The translations under genes were made by a program, and so were the position numbers. Of a stretch of 64,000 bases of DNA, positions 17,927-27,834 are shown piece by piece (the stretch's first letter is position 1; each line of letters opens with the position of its first letter). The stretch covers positions 1,563,501 to 1,627,500 of the forward strand of contig JADJRL010000003.1 of NCBI GenBank assembly GCA_016712225.1. Reading direction: 5' to 3'. This DNA is from Candidatus Defluviibacterium haderslevense (GTDB taxonomy: Bacteria; Bacteroidota; Bacteroidia; Chitinophagales; Saprospiraceae). The notes beneath the pieces are model-generated. The model made no database searches. It was given only the letters and a program-made list of their open reading frames with translations, and was not told the DNA's origin.

Positions 17927-20900
17927 ATGAAATACGGATATCTATTTTTTATTGCATCAACCCTAACTAGCGTTGCTGCCCAATCGGTTGATTCCCTTTC
18001 TATAAAACAAGTGGACAGCCTCATTAAAGTTTCCCGAGAACTAACTGCACAGAGAGACTTCGAAAAAGCACTTGAGGTCAGTGCTGTGACTGAAAAGCTA
18101 GCGTTGGAAAAATTTGGGTGGGTGTCAGCTCCATATGGCAGTTATTGTTTCAATCGGGGTAGAGTCAATTATTATAAAGGGGATATGCAGGAAGCTGAGA
18201 AATGGTACCAGGAATCCAAAGCCATTCGGGAAAAAGTGCTGGGAAAGGAGCATATTGATTATGCCTGGAGTCTGAACAACCTTGCAATCCTTTATATGGA
18301 TATGGGCAACTACGGAAAAGCCGAGCCACTATTCCTTGAATCCAAAGCTATCCGTGAAAAAGTGCTGGGAAAGGAGCATCCCGATTATGCAGCAAGTCTG
18401 AACAACCTCGCAAACCTTTTTCGGTATATGGGCAAATATGAAAAAGCCGAACAGCTGTACCTTGAATCCAGTGCCATCCGTGAAAAAGTGCTGGGAAAGG
18501 AGCATCCCGATTATGCCCAAAGTCTGAACAACCTCGCAGCCCTTTACTGGCATATGGGCAAATATGAAAAAGCTGAACCGCAGTATCTTGAATGCAAAGC
18601 CATCTGGGAAAAAGTGCTGGGAATGGAGCATCCCGGTTATGCTCTATGCCTGAACAACCTCGCAGGACTTTACTGGTCTATGGGCAACTACGGAAAAGCC
18701 GAGCCCCTATTCCTTGAATCCAAAGCTATTCGTGAAAAAGTGCTGGGAAAGGAGCATCCCGATTATGCAGCAAGTCTGAACAACCTCGCAGCCACTTACA
18801 ATGTCTTAGGTAACAACGAAAAAGCTGAACCGCTCTACCTCGAATCAAAAGCTATCTCGGAAAAAGTGCTGGGAAAGGAGCATCTCGATTATGCAGCAAG
18901 CCTTAGCAACCTTGCAATACTTTACAAGAATATGGGCAACTACGAAAAAGCTGAACCACTCTTTCTAGAGACCAAAGGGATATATGAAAAGACTATGGGC
19001 CTTGAACATCCGGGATATGCCCAAGCCCTGAATAATCTGGCAAACATATATTTCTATCTAGGCAAATATGAAAAAACCGAACCGCTGTATCTTGAATCCA
19101 AAGCTATCCGTGAAAATGTGCTTGGAAAAGAGCATCCCGATTATACCAGTAGCTTGGAAGACCTGGTGGATTTATATGAAAGACAAAGTCGATTTTCTGT
19201 ATCTGCGCCATTACTTGCAGAAAAGTTCGCACTGGATCAAGCTAGACTGTCGAAAGCAATCACATTCCTTTCGGAACGGGAACTGGCGAGTTATATGGCC
19301 ACTTTTCAAACCCAGGGAAACAATTTGGGAGCCTATATCCTCGTTCGTCTTGGGCAAAGAGCAACCGGTGCGGAAGTTGGTGAACATGGAATCCTGCCAG
19401 CTCTGGCTTTTGACCATGCCCTTTTTTACAAAGGCTTCCTGCTTACAGCCGCCACTCAGATAAATACATTGACGAAGCAATCACCAGAAACAAAAGAAAT
19501 CAGCCTTAACCTCAAAAGTTACCGCCGCCGCCTTGCAGCCGAATATGCCAAACCCATTGCCGAGCGAAAAAATGTAACCGAACTTGAAGAAAAAGCCAAT
19601 ACCTCTGAAAAAGAACTAGCACAAGCTGTTGTTGGCTATGCAGAAACAAAGCGGCAGGTAAAATGGAAAGAGGTCATGGCTACTTTAAAAAAGGAGGAAG
19701 CAGCCATAGAGTTTGTTTCTTTTAAAGTGAATTTTCCTCGTAAGACAGATAGCATCATTTATGCCGCTATGCTTTTAAAACCGGGAACAAAACAACCCGA
19801 ATTCATCCCGCTCTTCGAAGAAAAATCGCTGGATTCATTATTGCATAGCAAATTAGAACGCAAGGCAGATTATGTAAATAATTTATACACCATTGCTGAT
19901 CGTGGTGCAGTTGCTATCGAAGCTCCCAAAAAATCCCTTTATGAAATTCTTTGGAAACCATTGGAGAAAGAATTAACCGGAATCAAAAAAATATATTTTT
20001 CTCCAACAGGTTTATTGCTTCGAATAAACCTTGATGCTATGCCAATATCCGAAACAGAAACCCTGGCCGACAAATACCAATTGATAGAACTAAACAGCAC
20101 TCGACAGTTGGTCATCACCAATCAAATCAAAATTGCGAATAATGAAGCAATGCTATTTGGTGGAATACAATTTGAACAAGATTCTTTGACTGCTATCAAT
20201 GAACCAATTTTTGCTTCAAAATCAAGAGGAGAATTATCATTTAATTACATTGATAGTACGCTTAGAGGTGGCAGCTGGAATTATCTAGCAGGAACAGAAC
20301 GCGAAGTGAATTCCATTGAAAAGATCATGCAAGTGGCAGGAGTCAAAACCACTTTAAAAAAAGGATATAGCGCATCAGAAGAATCCTTTAAAAATATCGG
20401 TACAAATAATAATCCATCTCATAGAATATTACACATAGCAACGCATGGATATTTTTTTACTGATCCAAAGGAAAGTCATCAGTCATCAGTCATCAGCCGT
20501 CAGGAGGAAACCGTGTTCAAAATCTCCGACCACCCTATGTTGCGTTCCGGATTGATACTGGCTGGAGGCAATGCAGCATGGCAAGGAAAACAAACAATGG
20601 AAGGAAAAGAAGATGGAATACTCACGGCGTATGAAATATCGCAAATGAATCTATCTAATACAGAATTAGTAGTATTATCAGCTTGCGAAACAGGTCTGGG
20701 AGATATTCAAGGGAACGAAGGTGTATATGGCTTACAACGCGCATTCAAAATTGCAGGAGCGAAATATCTCATCATGAGTTTGTGGCAAGTTCCTGATAAG
20801 CAAACATCGTTACTGATGACTACATTTTATAAAAAATGGTTGACAGATAAAATGACAATACCTGATGCATTTCATGCGGCGCAAAAAGAATTACGTGATC

Positions 20901-20947
20901 TTGGTCTGGATCCTTATCAATGGGCAGGATTTGTTTTGGTGGAGTAA
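17927..20947 (+). CDS. Exported TPR-CHAT caspase-like protein, copy 5
   Basis: The product has 1006 residues from the ATG at 17927; an in-frame TTG three bases upstream is less likely. It has a signal peptide (ending SVAAQ), the mature start VDSLSIKQVDSLI, eight very similar TPR units (about 88-418), a linker, and a CHAT domain (about 579-1006) with His840 and Cys920. The TPR array is homogenised at DNA level: about 117 bases at 18301 recur nearly unchanged at 18679, exactly three units (378 bp) later. The heptamer repeat occurs at 20475-20502. The TPR half is richer in G+C than in copies 1-3. The CHAT remnant lies ~300 bp upstream. Confidence 0.9.
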   Translation: MKYGYLFFIASTLTSVAAQSVDSLSIKQVDSLIKVSRELTAQRDFEKALEVSAVTEKLALEKFGWVSAPYGSYCFNRGRVNYYKGDMQEAEKWYQESKAIREKVLGKEHIDYAWSLNNLAILYMDMGNYGKAEPLFLESKAIREKVLGKEHPDYAASLNNLANLFRYMGKYEKAEQLYLESSAIREKVLGKEHPDYAQSLNNLAALYWHMGKYEKAEPQYLECKAIWEKVLGMEHPGYALCLNNLAGLYWSMGNYGKAEPLFLESKAIREKVLGKEHPDYAASLNNLAATYNVLGNNEKAEPLYLESKAISEKVLGKEHLDYAASLSNLAILYKNMGNYEKAEPLFLETKGIYEKTMGLEHPGYAQALNNLANIYFYLGKYEKTEPLYLESKAIRENVLGKEHPDYTSSLEDLVDLYERQSRFSVSAPLLAEKFALDQARLSKAITFLSERELASYMATFQTQGNNLGAYILVRLGQRATGAEVGEHGILPALAFDHALFYKGFLLTAATQINTLTKQSPETKEISLNLKSYRRRLAAEYAKPIAERKNVTELEEKANTSEKELAQAVVGYAETKRQVKWKEVMATLKKEEAAIEFVSFKVNFPRKTDSIIYAAMLLKPGTKQPEFIPLFEEKSLDSLLHSKLERKADYVNNLYTIADRGAVAIEAPKKSLYEILWKPLEKELTGIKKIYFSPTGLLLRINLDAMPISETETLADKYQLIELNSTRQLVITNQIKIANNEAMLFGGIQFEQDSLTAINEPIFASKSRGELSFNYIDSTLRGGSWNYLAGTEREVNSIEKIMQVAGVKTTLKKGYSASEESFKNIGTNNNPSHRILHIATHGYFFTDPKESHQSSVISRQEETVFKISDHPMLRSGLILAGGNAAWQGKQTMEGKEDGILTAYEISQMNLSNTELVVLSACETGLGDIQGNEGVYGLQRAFKIAGAKYLIMSLWQVPDKQTSLLMTTFYKKWLTDKMTIPDAFHAAQKELRDLGLDPYQWAGFVLVE
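18190..19170 (+). repeat. 126-bp tandem repeat array (TPR units) in CHAT copy 5
   Basis: Eight 126-bp units encode TPRs of the form KAEPLxLESKAIREKVLGKE followed by HPDYAxSLNNLA. The phrase gaaaaagtgctgggaaag recurs in most units. Units 2 and 5 are almost identical. The boundaries are approximate. Confidence 0.88.
20475..20502 (+). repeat. Heptanucleotide tandem repeat in CHAT copy 5
   Basis: GTCATCA occurs three times, followed by GCCGTCA, at the same His-Cys loop position as in copies 2 and 3. Confidence 0.9.
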
Positions 20948-21034
20948 GATATAATTCAATCTAAGCTGAAAACAGTAAATGATTTTAAAGCTAAATAAAT
21001 TAAATACAAGCAAATTATATACTATATTTAATTC

Positions 21035-21042
21035 TACCTTTG
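21035..21042 (+). promoter_or_regulatory. Possible -7 box for CHAT copy 6
   Basis: TACCTTTG matches TAnnTTTG 141 bp before the chosen start of copy 6. No TTG is seen at -33. Weak candidate. Confidence 0.2.
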
Positions 21043-21182
21043 GCCATTATAATAAAGACTTATACAGGAACATTCAAGAATGCATTCTGGTTTTATTGCT
21101 AATATAACATAAACCATTATCATATTTGATTTGTAATAATAAAATTAAAATAATTCAGAAGCATATAAAAAATATATTTGAA

Positions 21183-24100
21183 ATGAAATTACAGATGATT
21201 ATTTTTTTAACTTATTTTTTACAAATAGGATATTCACAAATTGATACAAATGCTGTAATGGCTCAATTGGATAGTCTTTTTGAAGTTGCTCAAGCAAGTT
21301 CACAATCGGGTGCATTCAGTGATGCTTTTATTATTCTAGATAAAGCGGAAAAGACTACAATTGAAATATTTAGTAAAGAATCAGCATATTATGGAGATGT
21401 TTGTTTTTTTCGTGGAATAGTCTATAAAAGTAAAAATGAATTTGATAAAGCTGAAAAATGGTTTTATGAAGCCAAAGCAGTACAAATTAAAGTACTTGGG
21501 GAAGGGCATCCATATTATTCAGCCACCATCAATACATTGGGAGCTTTGTATGTTGAAAAGGGTGACTTTATAAAAGCTGAAGAAAAGTTATTGGAAGCAA
21601 AACAACTTAAAGAAAAATATCAAGGTAAAGAAAATGAAGGCTATGCTGTAGTACTTAATAATATTGGTAGTTTTTATCAGTATATAGCGAATTACGAAAA
21701 GGCCGAGAAGGTACTTTTGGAATCAAAAGAATTATATGAAAAAATTCTAGGAAAAGAGTTTGATACATATGCTAGTGTGATGAATAATTTAGGAGGGCTT
21801 TATACTGAAATTGGTAAATTTGAAAAATCTGAGGCATCATATCTGCAAGCTGCAACAATCAGAGAAAAATTATTTAGTAAAAACAGTCCAGGATATGCTA
21901 TAGTAATGGATAATATTGCAAAAATGTACCAAATCATGGGTAATTATGAAATGGCTGAAAGTAAATTTTTGGAAGCATTAAATATTCGTAAAACGACTAT
22001 CGGTTTGAGTCACCCTGATTATGCTATTAGCTTAAACAATTGCGCTACTTTATTTAGACAAATGGGTAAATATGACGAAGCAGCCTCGTATTTATCAGAA
22101 GCAAACGAAATATTAGAGAAAACTTTGGGTAAAGAAAGTGATTGGTATTGTTCCATACAACAAAATATCATCACAATTCAAGCACGTAAAGGAAATTATC
22201 TAAAAGCTATTGAAATGCAAATGGAACTCAATAAAATTTGGGAAAAAATAGCGGGCTCAAAAAGTCTTAAATATTCAACAGCGCTTACATTACTTGCTAG
22301 CTATAATTTAAATATTGGAAATTTAGAAGTTGCTGAAAATTATTTCAAGGAAGCAGCTTCAATAGAAGAAAAAAAATTCGGAAAAAATCATTTTTCTTAC
22401 GCTACAAATTTGAGCTATTTAGCTGCATTGTATATGGAAAAAGGGGATTATGAAATGGCTAAATCATTACAATTGGAATCTAATCAGATTACCGACCATG
22501 TTTTCGGAAAGGAAAATATTTCTTATGCTTCAGGAGAATTTGATTTGGCATTGATTTATGAGAAATTAGGACAGACTGCAAAATCTGCAGCATTATTTGC
22601 AAATTCTTCAAAAGCTACTTGTAATAATATTCTAAAAGGATTGCATCATCTAACGGAACAAGAGATGAATCAGTATATTCAAACATTTGCTACAATGCAA
22701 GCATCAATTTTAAACTTTGCACAAAGTACCACAAATGATACAGCCATTGCTCAAATTTGTTTTGATAATTCACTTTTTTTTAAAGGATTTTTACTCAATG
22801 CATATAATCAAAAAAAACATGTACAATTATCTAATCCGTCAAGTCAAGAGCAATTGGACCAACTAAAATCTTTTAGTCACCTTTTGGCAAAAGAATATGC
22901 TAAACCTATTGACAAAAGAAATGGAGTAAAAGAATTAGAAGAAAAAAGTAAGATTCTTGAAAAAGAAATAGCGCGAATCAATAAAGAATATGGTCAGACT
23001 ATGAAGCAAGTGACGTGGCAGGAAGTTCAAAAACAGCTTGAACCAGGAGAAATAGTTCTAGACTTTGTGCAATATAAAAAACATCCAAAGAAAATATCAG
23101 ATACCATTATTTATTCTGTGTTATTACTTAAAGCTGGAAATGATTACCCACAATTAATTCCTTTATTTGATAAAAGCCAACTTGTCAATTTGTTATCTAA
23201 AAATAAGGATACGAAACAGGTGGATCAATTATATGCAAGTCGTGGTATTAAACAAAACTCAATTGTTTCATTAAAAAATACATATCAATTGATTTGGCAA
23301 CCTTTGGATTCTATGCTCTTAGGTGTGAAGAAAATATTTTATTCTCCAACCGGTCTTTTGCATCGTATTAACTTTGACGCTATTCCTTTAAATGAAGCCC
23401 TTCATCTATCAGATAAGTATGAATTAGTCAGATTAAGTAGTTTGCGTACCATTGCTATACCAGATTTATCAAATAATGAATTAAATTACAATGCGATATT
23501 ATATGGTGGTATAAATTTCGATCCAAAAGACACACAGGAATTATTAGTTATTAATTCAGTACAATCTAACGAAAATAATGAAAAATTGAAAAACTTAAGT
23601 GACTACCAAAATTCATTAATATCTTTTAGACGTGGTATTCAACTTCAAGGAAACAATTGGAATTATTTGCCAGGTACTGAAAAGGAGTGTAATGCAGTAT
23701 CAGGTATTTTAAATAGATCTAAGTTTGTTACAAATTTTTTGAATGGATCAATGGCAACAGAGGAAACATTTAAACTTATTGGAACAAATGAATTATCACC
23801 AAAAATATTACATATAGCCACGCATGGATTTTTCTTTCCGGATCCAAAGGAAAGTCAACAATCGTCAGTGGTCAATCCACAGGAAGAACCTGTGTTTAAA
23901 ATGTCAGATCATCCGATGATTCGTTCTGGATTAATATTGGCTGGAGGAAATTACGCATGGAAAGAAGGTAAACCTTTTAAAGAAGGCATGGAAGACGGAA
24001 TTCTTACAGCTTACGAGATTTCACAAATGAATTTATCCAATACTGAACTTGTCGTTCTGTCTGCATGTGAAACAGGACTTGGAGATATTCAAGGCAATGA

Positions 24101-24329
24101 AGGTGTGTACGGCCTGCAGCGAGCTTTTAAAATAGCTGGCGCCAAATATCTCATGATGAGTCTATGGCAAGTACCAGATGAAGAAACCAAAGAATTTATG
24201 ATTAGCTTTTATAGAAATTGGTTAAATGAAAAGTTAAGCATTCCAGAAGCATTTAGAATAGCTCAAAAAGAGATGCGGGAGAAATACAGCAATCCATATT
24301 TATGGGCGGGATTTGTGTTGGTGGAGTAA
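21183..24329 (+). CDS. Exported TPR-CHAT caspase-like protein, copy 6
   Basis: The product has 1048 residues from the ATG at 21183, chosen because the signal peptide (MKLQMIIFLTYFLQIGYS) begins there; an in-frame TTG at 21126 would put 19 polar residues before it. About nine divergent TPR units (roughly 89-479) are followed by a linker and a CHAT domain (about 612-1048) with His881 and Cys962. This is the most divergent CHAT half: it has extra residues before the GNNWNYLPGTEKE segment, WKEGKPFKEGMEDG in place of the usual WQGKQTLEG, and the tail EKYSNPYLWAGFVLVE. It appears not to have been converted recently by its neighbours. A double-hairpin element follows. Confidence 0.9.
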   Translation: MKLQMIIFLTYFLQIGYSQIDTNAVMAQLDSLFEVAQASSQSGAFSDAFIILDKAEKTTIEIFSKESAYYGDVCFFRGIVYKSKNEFDKAEKWFYEAKAVQIKVLGEGHPYYSATINTLGALYVEKGDFIKAEEKLLEAKQLKEKYQGKENEGYAVVLNNIGSFYQYIANYEKAEKVLLESKELYEKILGKEFDTYASVMNNLGGLYTEIGKFEKSEASYLQAATIREKLFSKNSPGYAIVMDNIAKMYQIMGNYEMAESKFLEALNIRKTTIGLSHPDYAISLNNCATLFRQMGKYDEAASYLSEANEILEKTLGKESDWYCSIQQNIITIQARKGNYLKAIEMQMELNKIWEKIAGSKSLKYSTALTLLASYNLNIGNLEVAENYFKEAASIEEKKFGKNHFSYATNLSYLAALYMEKGDYEMAKSLQLESNQITDHVFGKENISYASGEFDLALIYEKLGQTAKSAALFANSSKATCNNILKGLHHLTEQEMNQYIQTFATMQASILNFAQSTTNDTAIAQICFDNSLFFKGFLLNAYNQKKHVQLSNPSSQEQLDQLKSFSHLLAKEYAKPIDKRNGVKELEEKSKILEKEIARINKEYGQTMKQVTWQEVQKQLEPGEIVLDFVQYKKHPKKISDTIIYSVLLLKAGNDYPQLIPLFDKSQLVNLLSKNKDTKQVDQLYASRGIKQNSIVSLKNTYQLIWQPLDSMLLGVKKIFYSPTGLLHRINFDAIPLNEALHLSDKYELVRLSSLRTIAIPDLSNNELNYNAILYGGINFDPKDTQELLVINSVQSNENNEKLKNLSDYQNSLISFRRGIQLQGNNWNYLPGTEKECNAVSGILNRSKFVTNFLNGSMATEETFKLIGTNELSPKILHIATHGFFFPDPKESQQSSVVNPQEEPVFKMSDHPMIRSGLILAGGNYAWKEGKPFKEGMEDGILTAYEISQMNLSNTELVVLSACETGLGDIQGNEGVYGLQRAFKIAGAKYLMMSLWQVPDEETKEFMISFYRNWLNEKLSIPEAFRIAQKEMREKYSNPYLWAGFVLVE

Positions 24330-24354
24330 GAGTAAATAAATAATTAGATTTGGT

Positions 24355-24421
24355 GCTGACGCAAACGGTCGGCATGCTGATAAAATTTTAGGCTTTGCCA
24401 GAATTTGTTCTGATGGTATGA
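24355..24421 (+). repeat. Double-hairpin element, copy D
   Basis: Hairpin 1 pairs GCTGAC (24355-24360) with GTCGGC (24368-24373) through one T-G wobble. Hairpin 2 (24374-24404) is partly decayed. Bases 24404-24421 (TTTGTTCTGATGGTATGA) resemble the CHAT 3' end. Confidence 0.7.
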
Positions 24422-24530
24422 ATAGAATTCCGTCGCATATTTCTATTTAAATGGTTAACTATATTCATTTTTAATGTTCAATATTTCATTCAATGTTTGG
24501 AAAAAAATTGATTGAATCGAATTCACAACG

Positions 24531-24616
24531 AATCTTTCATAACCCAGTGAACTCAATTTAGTGTTTAGGGTCATAAATGGATCTTTGTTTTTTTAAAGTT
24601 ATTCACAACGAACCTT
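24531..24616. repeat. Imperfect direct repeat upstream of CHAT copy 7
   Basis: ATTCACAACGAATCTT (24531-24546) recurs as ATTCACAACGAACCTT (24601-24616), 15 of 16 identical, 70 bp apart. It could be a binding site pair or a leftover duplication. Confidence 0.5.
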
Positions 24617-24713
24617 TTAAGATGTAAGTTGGTATTTACAACGTTGAGTACAATTATAAGTCTAATTGATAATTTAAACCCATATTAAATAATTAACCAT
24701 TATTTTTGTGGCT

Positions 24714-27700
24714 ATGAATCGAATATTATTCTTATTTATTATTTTTTTCCCAATAAGTGCCTCTACTCAAGTTTTAGACTCAGTATGGATTAAAAACTTT
24801 GACAGTATGGTGTTAAAGGCGCAAGTTTATATAGACAAAAAGGATTTTCCTAATGCATTAATTAAATTAACTGAAGCTGAAAAGGGAATTCAAGAAGTAG
24901 GAGAATCAAGTTCATTTCAATTTGGGGAATTACGTTTTTTGCAAGGAAGGGTTTCGTATTTCAAAAAAGATTATCATCAGGCAGAAATTTATTATAATGA
25001 ATCAATAGCAATTTATAAACAGTTGAATAGTAAAATTCATCCTGTTTATACAAAATGTATTATGGCTCTGGGGGTACTTTTTTATGTACAAAAAAATTTT
25101 ATTCAAGCTGAGCCCTATTTTCTTGAAGCAAAATTGAATTATGAAAAAACAATTGGAACGGAACATCTCGATTATGCTAAATGTATGAATAATTTGGCCG
25201 GAATTTATACGGAATTCGGGTATTATGAGAAAGCTGAATCATATTTCATAAAGAGTAAATCGATCTGGGAAACTAAAGCTCCAGAGCATCCCAATTTCGC
25301 AGTAAGTATTAATTCGCTCGCAGTTTTGTACACGACAATGGGTGAATATAAGAAAGCTGAATTATTATATATACAAGCCATTGATGTTAGAAAAAAAACG
25401 GTTGGCACAAACCATCAGGATTATGCGGCTAGTTTATCTAATCTAGGCACACTTTATGCTTTCATGCGTAATTATGATAAAGCTGAAAATTTGATGCTTC
25501 AGTCATTACATATTAGAGAACAGGTATATGGAAGAAGGAGCGAGCCGGTTGCAATTGAATTAAATAATTTGGCCCTTTTGTATAAGAATATGGGTAAGGA
25601 TGAGAACTTGGAAAAATATTTTCTAGAAGCTAAATCGATATGGGAAGAATTATCAGCAATGGAAACCTCCTATTATGCCACCGTTGTAAAAAATTTAGGA
25701 GTATATCACATGACTAAAAAAAATTACCCAGTAGCAGATTCTTTATTTAAGATAGCTTTAAATAAATATGATAAAATTGTTGGAAAAAGTCATCAAGATT
25801 ATGCCAGTGTCTTGTCCTATTTGGGTTATATTGAAACAATAAACCATCATTTTGTAGAAGCTGAAAAGTATTTACTTGAGACTAAAAATATTCTTGAATT
25901 AAGTCTTGGACAGAAAAATGAATTTTATACCAATAGTTTGAATGCACTATTTTTTCTATATTGGGAAAAACAAGATTTTAATTTAGCATCACAATATTTA
26001 ATTCAAGTCTTGCACAATGATATAAGTTCACTTCAAACGGCAAGTACCCATCTCTCAGAAAAGGAGTTAAGATCTTTTATTGTCGATTTTTCTAAAAGGT
26101 TGAGTTATAGTTTTTCTTTTATTCCACACAAAAACGAGTTGGTTGAGGAATGCTATAATGATATATTATTTTTTAAAGGCTTTTTATTAAATTCTAGATC
26201 CCAATTAAAAAATTATGCAAATTCTGATTCTATTTCAGAAGATTATTTTAACCAATTAAAAGCTGCACACAGATTACTTTCTATAGAATACAGTAAACCA
26301 ATAGCTTCTCAAAGGAATGTATCGGATTTGGAAGAAAAAGCAAATTCACTTGAAAAGTTACTCATTACAAATAATAAACTATATTCTTCAGCAATAAATC
26401 AAGTGAAATGGAATCAGATTTGCAATCAATTAAAAACCGGAGAAGCTGCAGTTGAATTTGTTCATTATCAATTATACTCACCAGAATTAATAGATAGCAT
26501 CATATATGCAGCAATGATTTTGAGGAAAGGAGATTTAAAACCTAAATTTATTTTGCTTTTTGAAGAAAAGGAATTAAACAATTTATTACAAGCTCATTCT
26601 ACTAAAAAATCTGATTATGTAAATGGTTTATATAACACCACAGACCGAGGCATTATGGAAGATAAGAGTCTAAATAAGTCATTGTATGAATTATTATGGA
26701 AGCCAATGGAAACTGAATTATTGGGAATAAATAAAATTTATTATTCTCCAAGTGGCTTAATTCATAGAATTAATTTAGATGCAATTCCCATTAATCAAGA
26801 AATTATCCTTTCAGATAAATATACTTTGATTGGATTAAACAGTACTCGTCAATTAGTGATATCGAATTCGGTAGATATAAAAAACAATGAAGCCGTTTTG
26901 TTTGGAGGGCTTCGTTTTGATTATGATAGTACTCAATTAAATCATGGTATACTCATGGCATCCAACGATCGAAGTGATAATGCTGATAGTCAAATTGTCT
27001 CAGTAAATAGATCTGGGAGCTGGAATTATCTATTAGGAACAGAAAGGGAAGTAAATTCCCTAGAGAAAATTTTAACTTCATCAGGGATAAAAGTTGAAAT
27101 TAAAAAAGGATATGAAGGCACAGAAGAGTCATTTAAAGAAATCGGAAGGACATTAAATGGTTCACCAAGAATTGTGCACATAGCAACCCATGGATACTTT
27201 TTTCCGGATTCTGACCGAACAATTTCTGCCAAAGTCAGAATGACAAATGATCCCGCCTATTCTGGCGGGACGGCAAGTGAGGGAACTTTGAAAGCTGCAT
27301 CATCAAAGCTAAAAGTTGAATTTGAAACAACCGAACCTGTGTTTAAAACATCCGAACATCCAATGCTTCGTTCAGGACTCATTATGGCCGGAGGTAATGC
27401 AGCATGGCAGGGAAATCAAACACTCGAAGGTAAAGAAGATGGAATATTAACCGCTTACGAAATATCTCAAATGAATTTATCCAATACAGAATTAGTTGTA
27501 TTATCAGCATGTGAAACAGGCCTAGGAGACATACAAGGCAATGAAGGGGTTTACGGGTTGCAACGAGCATTCAAAATTGCAGGAGCGAAATATCTTATCA
27601 TGTCTTTATGGCAAGTTCCAGACAAACAAACTTCCATATTGATGACTACATTTTATAAAAAATGGTTAGAAGAAAAAATGAATATTCCGGATGCATTCCA

Positions 27701-27773
27701 TGCTGCACAGAAAGAATTACGTGATCTTGGTCTGGATCCTTATCAATGGGCGGGATTTGTTTTGGTAGAATAA
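24714..27773 (+). CDS. Exported TPR-CHAT caspase-like protein, copy 7
   Basis: The product has 1019 residues from the ATG at 24714; an in-frame GTG six bases upstream is possible. It has a signal peptide (ending SASTQ), about eight divergent TPR units (roughly 89-439), a linker, and a CHAT domain (about 565-1019) with His826 and Cys933. The His-Cys spacing is 107 against about 80 in the others: an insertion of about 27 residues carries a DNA palindrome (27251-27270) in frame. The last ~80 codons are close to copy 8 (about ten base differences in 240), whereas the sequence just before them differs strongly, which suggests a second conversion tract. Double-hairpin element E follows. Confidence 0.9.
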   Translation: MNRILFLFIIFFPISASTQVLDSVWIKNFDSMVLKAQVYIDKKDFPNALIKLTEAEKGIQEVGESSSFQFGELRFLQGRVSYFKKDYHQAEIYYNESIAIYKQLNSKIHPVYTKCIMALGVLFYVQKNFIQAEPYFLEAKLNYEKTIGTEHLDYAKCMNNLAGIYTEFGYYEKAESYFIKSKSIWETKAPEHPNFAVSINSLAVLYTTMGEYKKAELLYIQAIDVRKKTVGTNHQDYAASLSNLGTLYAFMRNYDKAENLMLQSLHIREQVYGRRSEPVAIELNNLALLYKNMGKDENLEKYFLEAKSIWEELSAMETSYYATVVKNLGVYHMTKKNYPVADSLFKIALNKYDKIVGKSHQDYASVLSYLGYIETINHHFVEAEKYLLETKNILELSLGQKNEFYTNSLNALFFLYWEKQDFNLASQYLIQVLHNDISSLQTASTHLSEKELRSFIVDFSKRLSYSFSFIPHKNELVEECYNDILFFKGFLLNSRSQLKNYANSDSISEDYFNQLKAAHRLLSIEYSKPIASQRNVSDLEEKANSLEKLLITNNKLYSSAINQVKWNQICNQLKTGEAAVEFVHYQLYSPELIDSIIYAAMILRKGDLKPKFILLFEEKELNNLLQAHSTKKSDYVNGLYNTTDRGIMEDKSLNKSLYELLWKPMETELLGINKIYYSPSGLIHRINLDAIPINQEIILSDKYTLIGLNSTRQLVISNSVDIKNNEAVLFGGLRFDYDSTQLNHGILMASNDRSDNADSQIVSVNRSGSWNYLLGTEREVNSLEKILTSSGIKVEIKKGYEGTEESFKEIGRTLNGSPRIVHIATHGYFFPDSDRTISAKVRMTNDPAYSGGTASEGTLKAASSKLKVEFETTEPVFKTSEHPMLRSGLIMAGGNAAWQGNQTLEGKEDGILTAYEISQMNLSNTELVVLSACETGLGDIQGNEGVYGLQRAFKIAGAKYLIMSLWQVPDKQTSILMTTFYKKWLEEKMNIPDAFHAAQKELRDLGLDPYQWAGFVLVE
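27251..27270 (+). repeat. Palindrome inside CHAT copy 7 coding region
   Basis: TCCCGCC (27251-27257) pairs perfectly with GGCGGGA (27264-27270) around a six-base loop. It is much richer in G+C than its surroundings and lies in the extra segment between the catalytic His and Cys. It looks like a REP-type palindrome captured in frame. Confidence 0.8.
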
Positions 27774-27834
27774 ATAGTAAATTGCGTGTTTGCTTTCATT
27801 CTCATATTTTCTTTCTTGGTTTGAGCAGACACTT

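Larger units (their letters stand above)
24330..24713. other. 384-bp intergenic region between CHAT copies 6 and 7
   Basis: The left part holds double-hairpin element D. The right part has an imperfect direct repeat (24531 and 24601) and TATTTTTG at 24701-24708, which fits the -7 pattern but lies only five bases before the ATG. No gene is visible. Confidence 0.55.

Noticed and set aside
24701..24708. TATTTTTG as the promoter of CHAT copy 7
   Set aside because: It lies five bases before the ATG, too close for a normal transcript start, and no TTG sits at -33.
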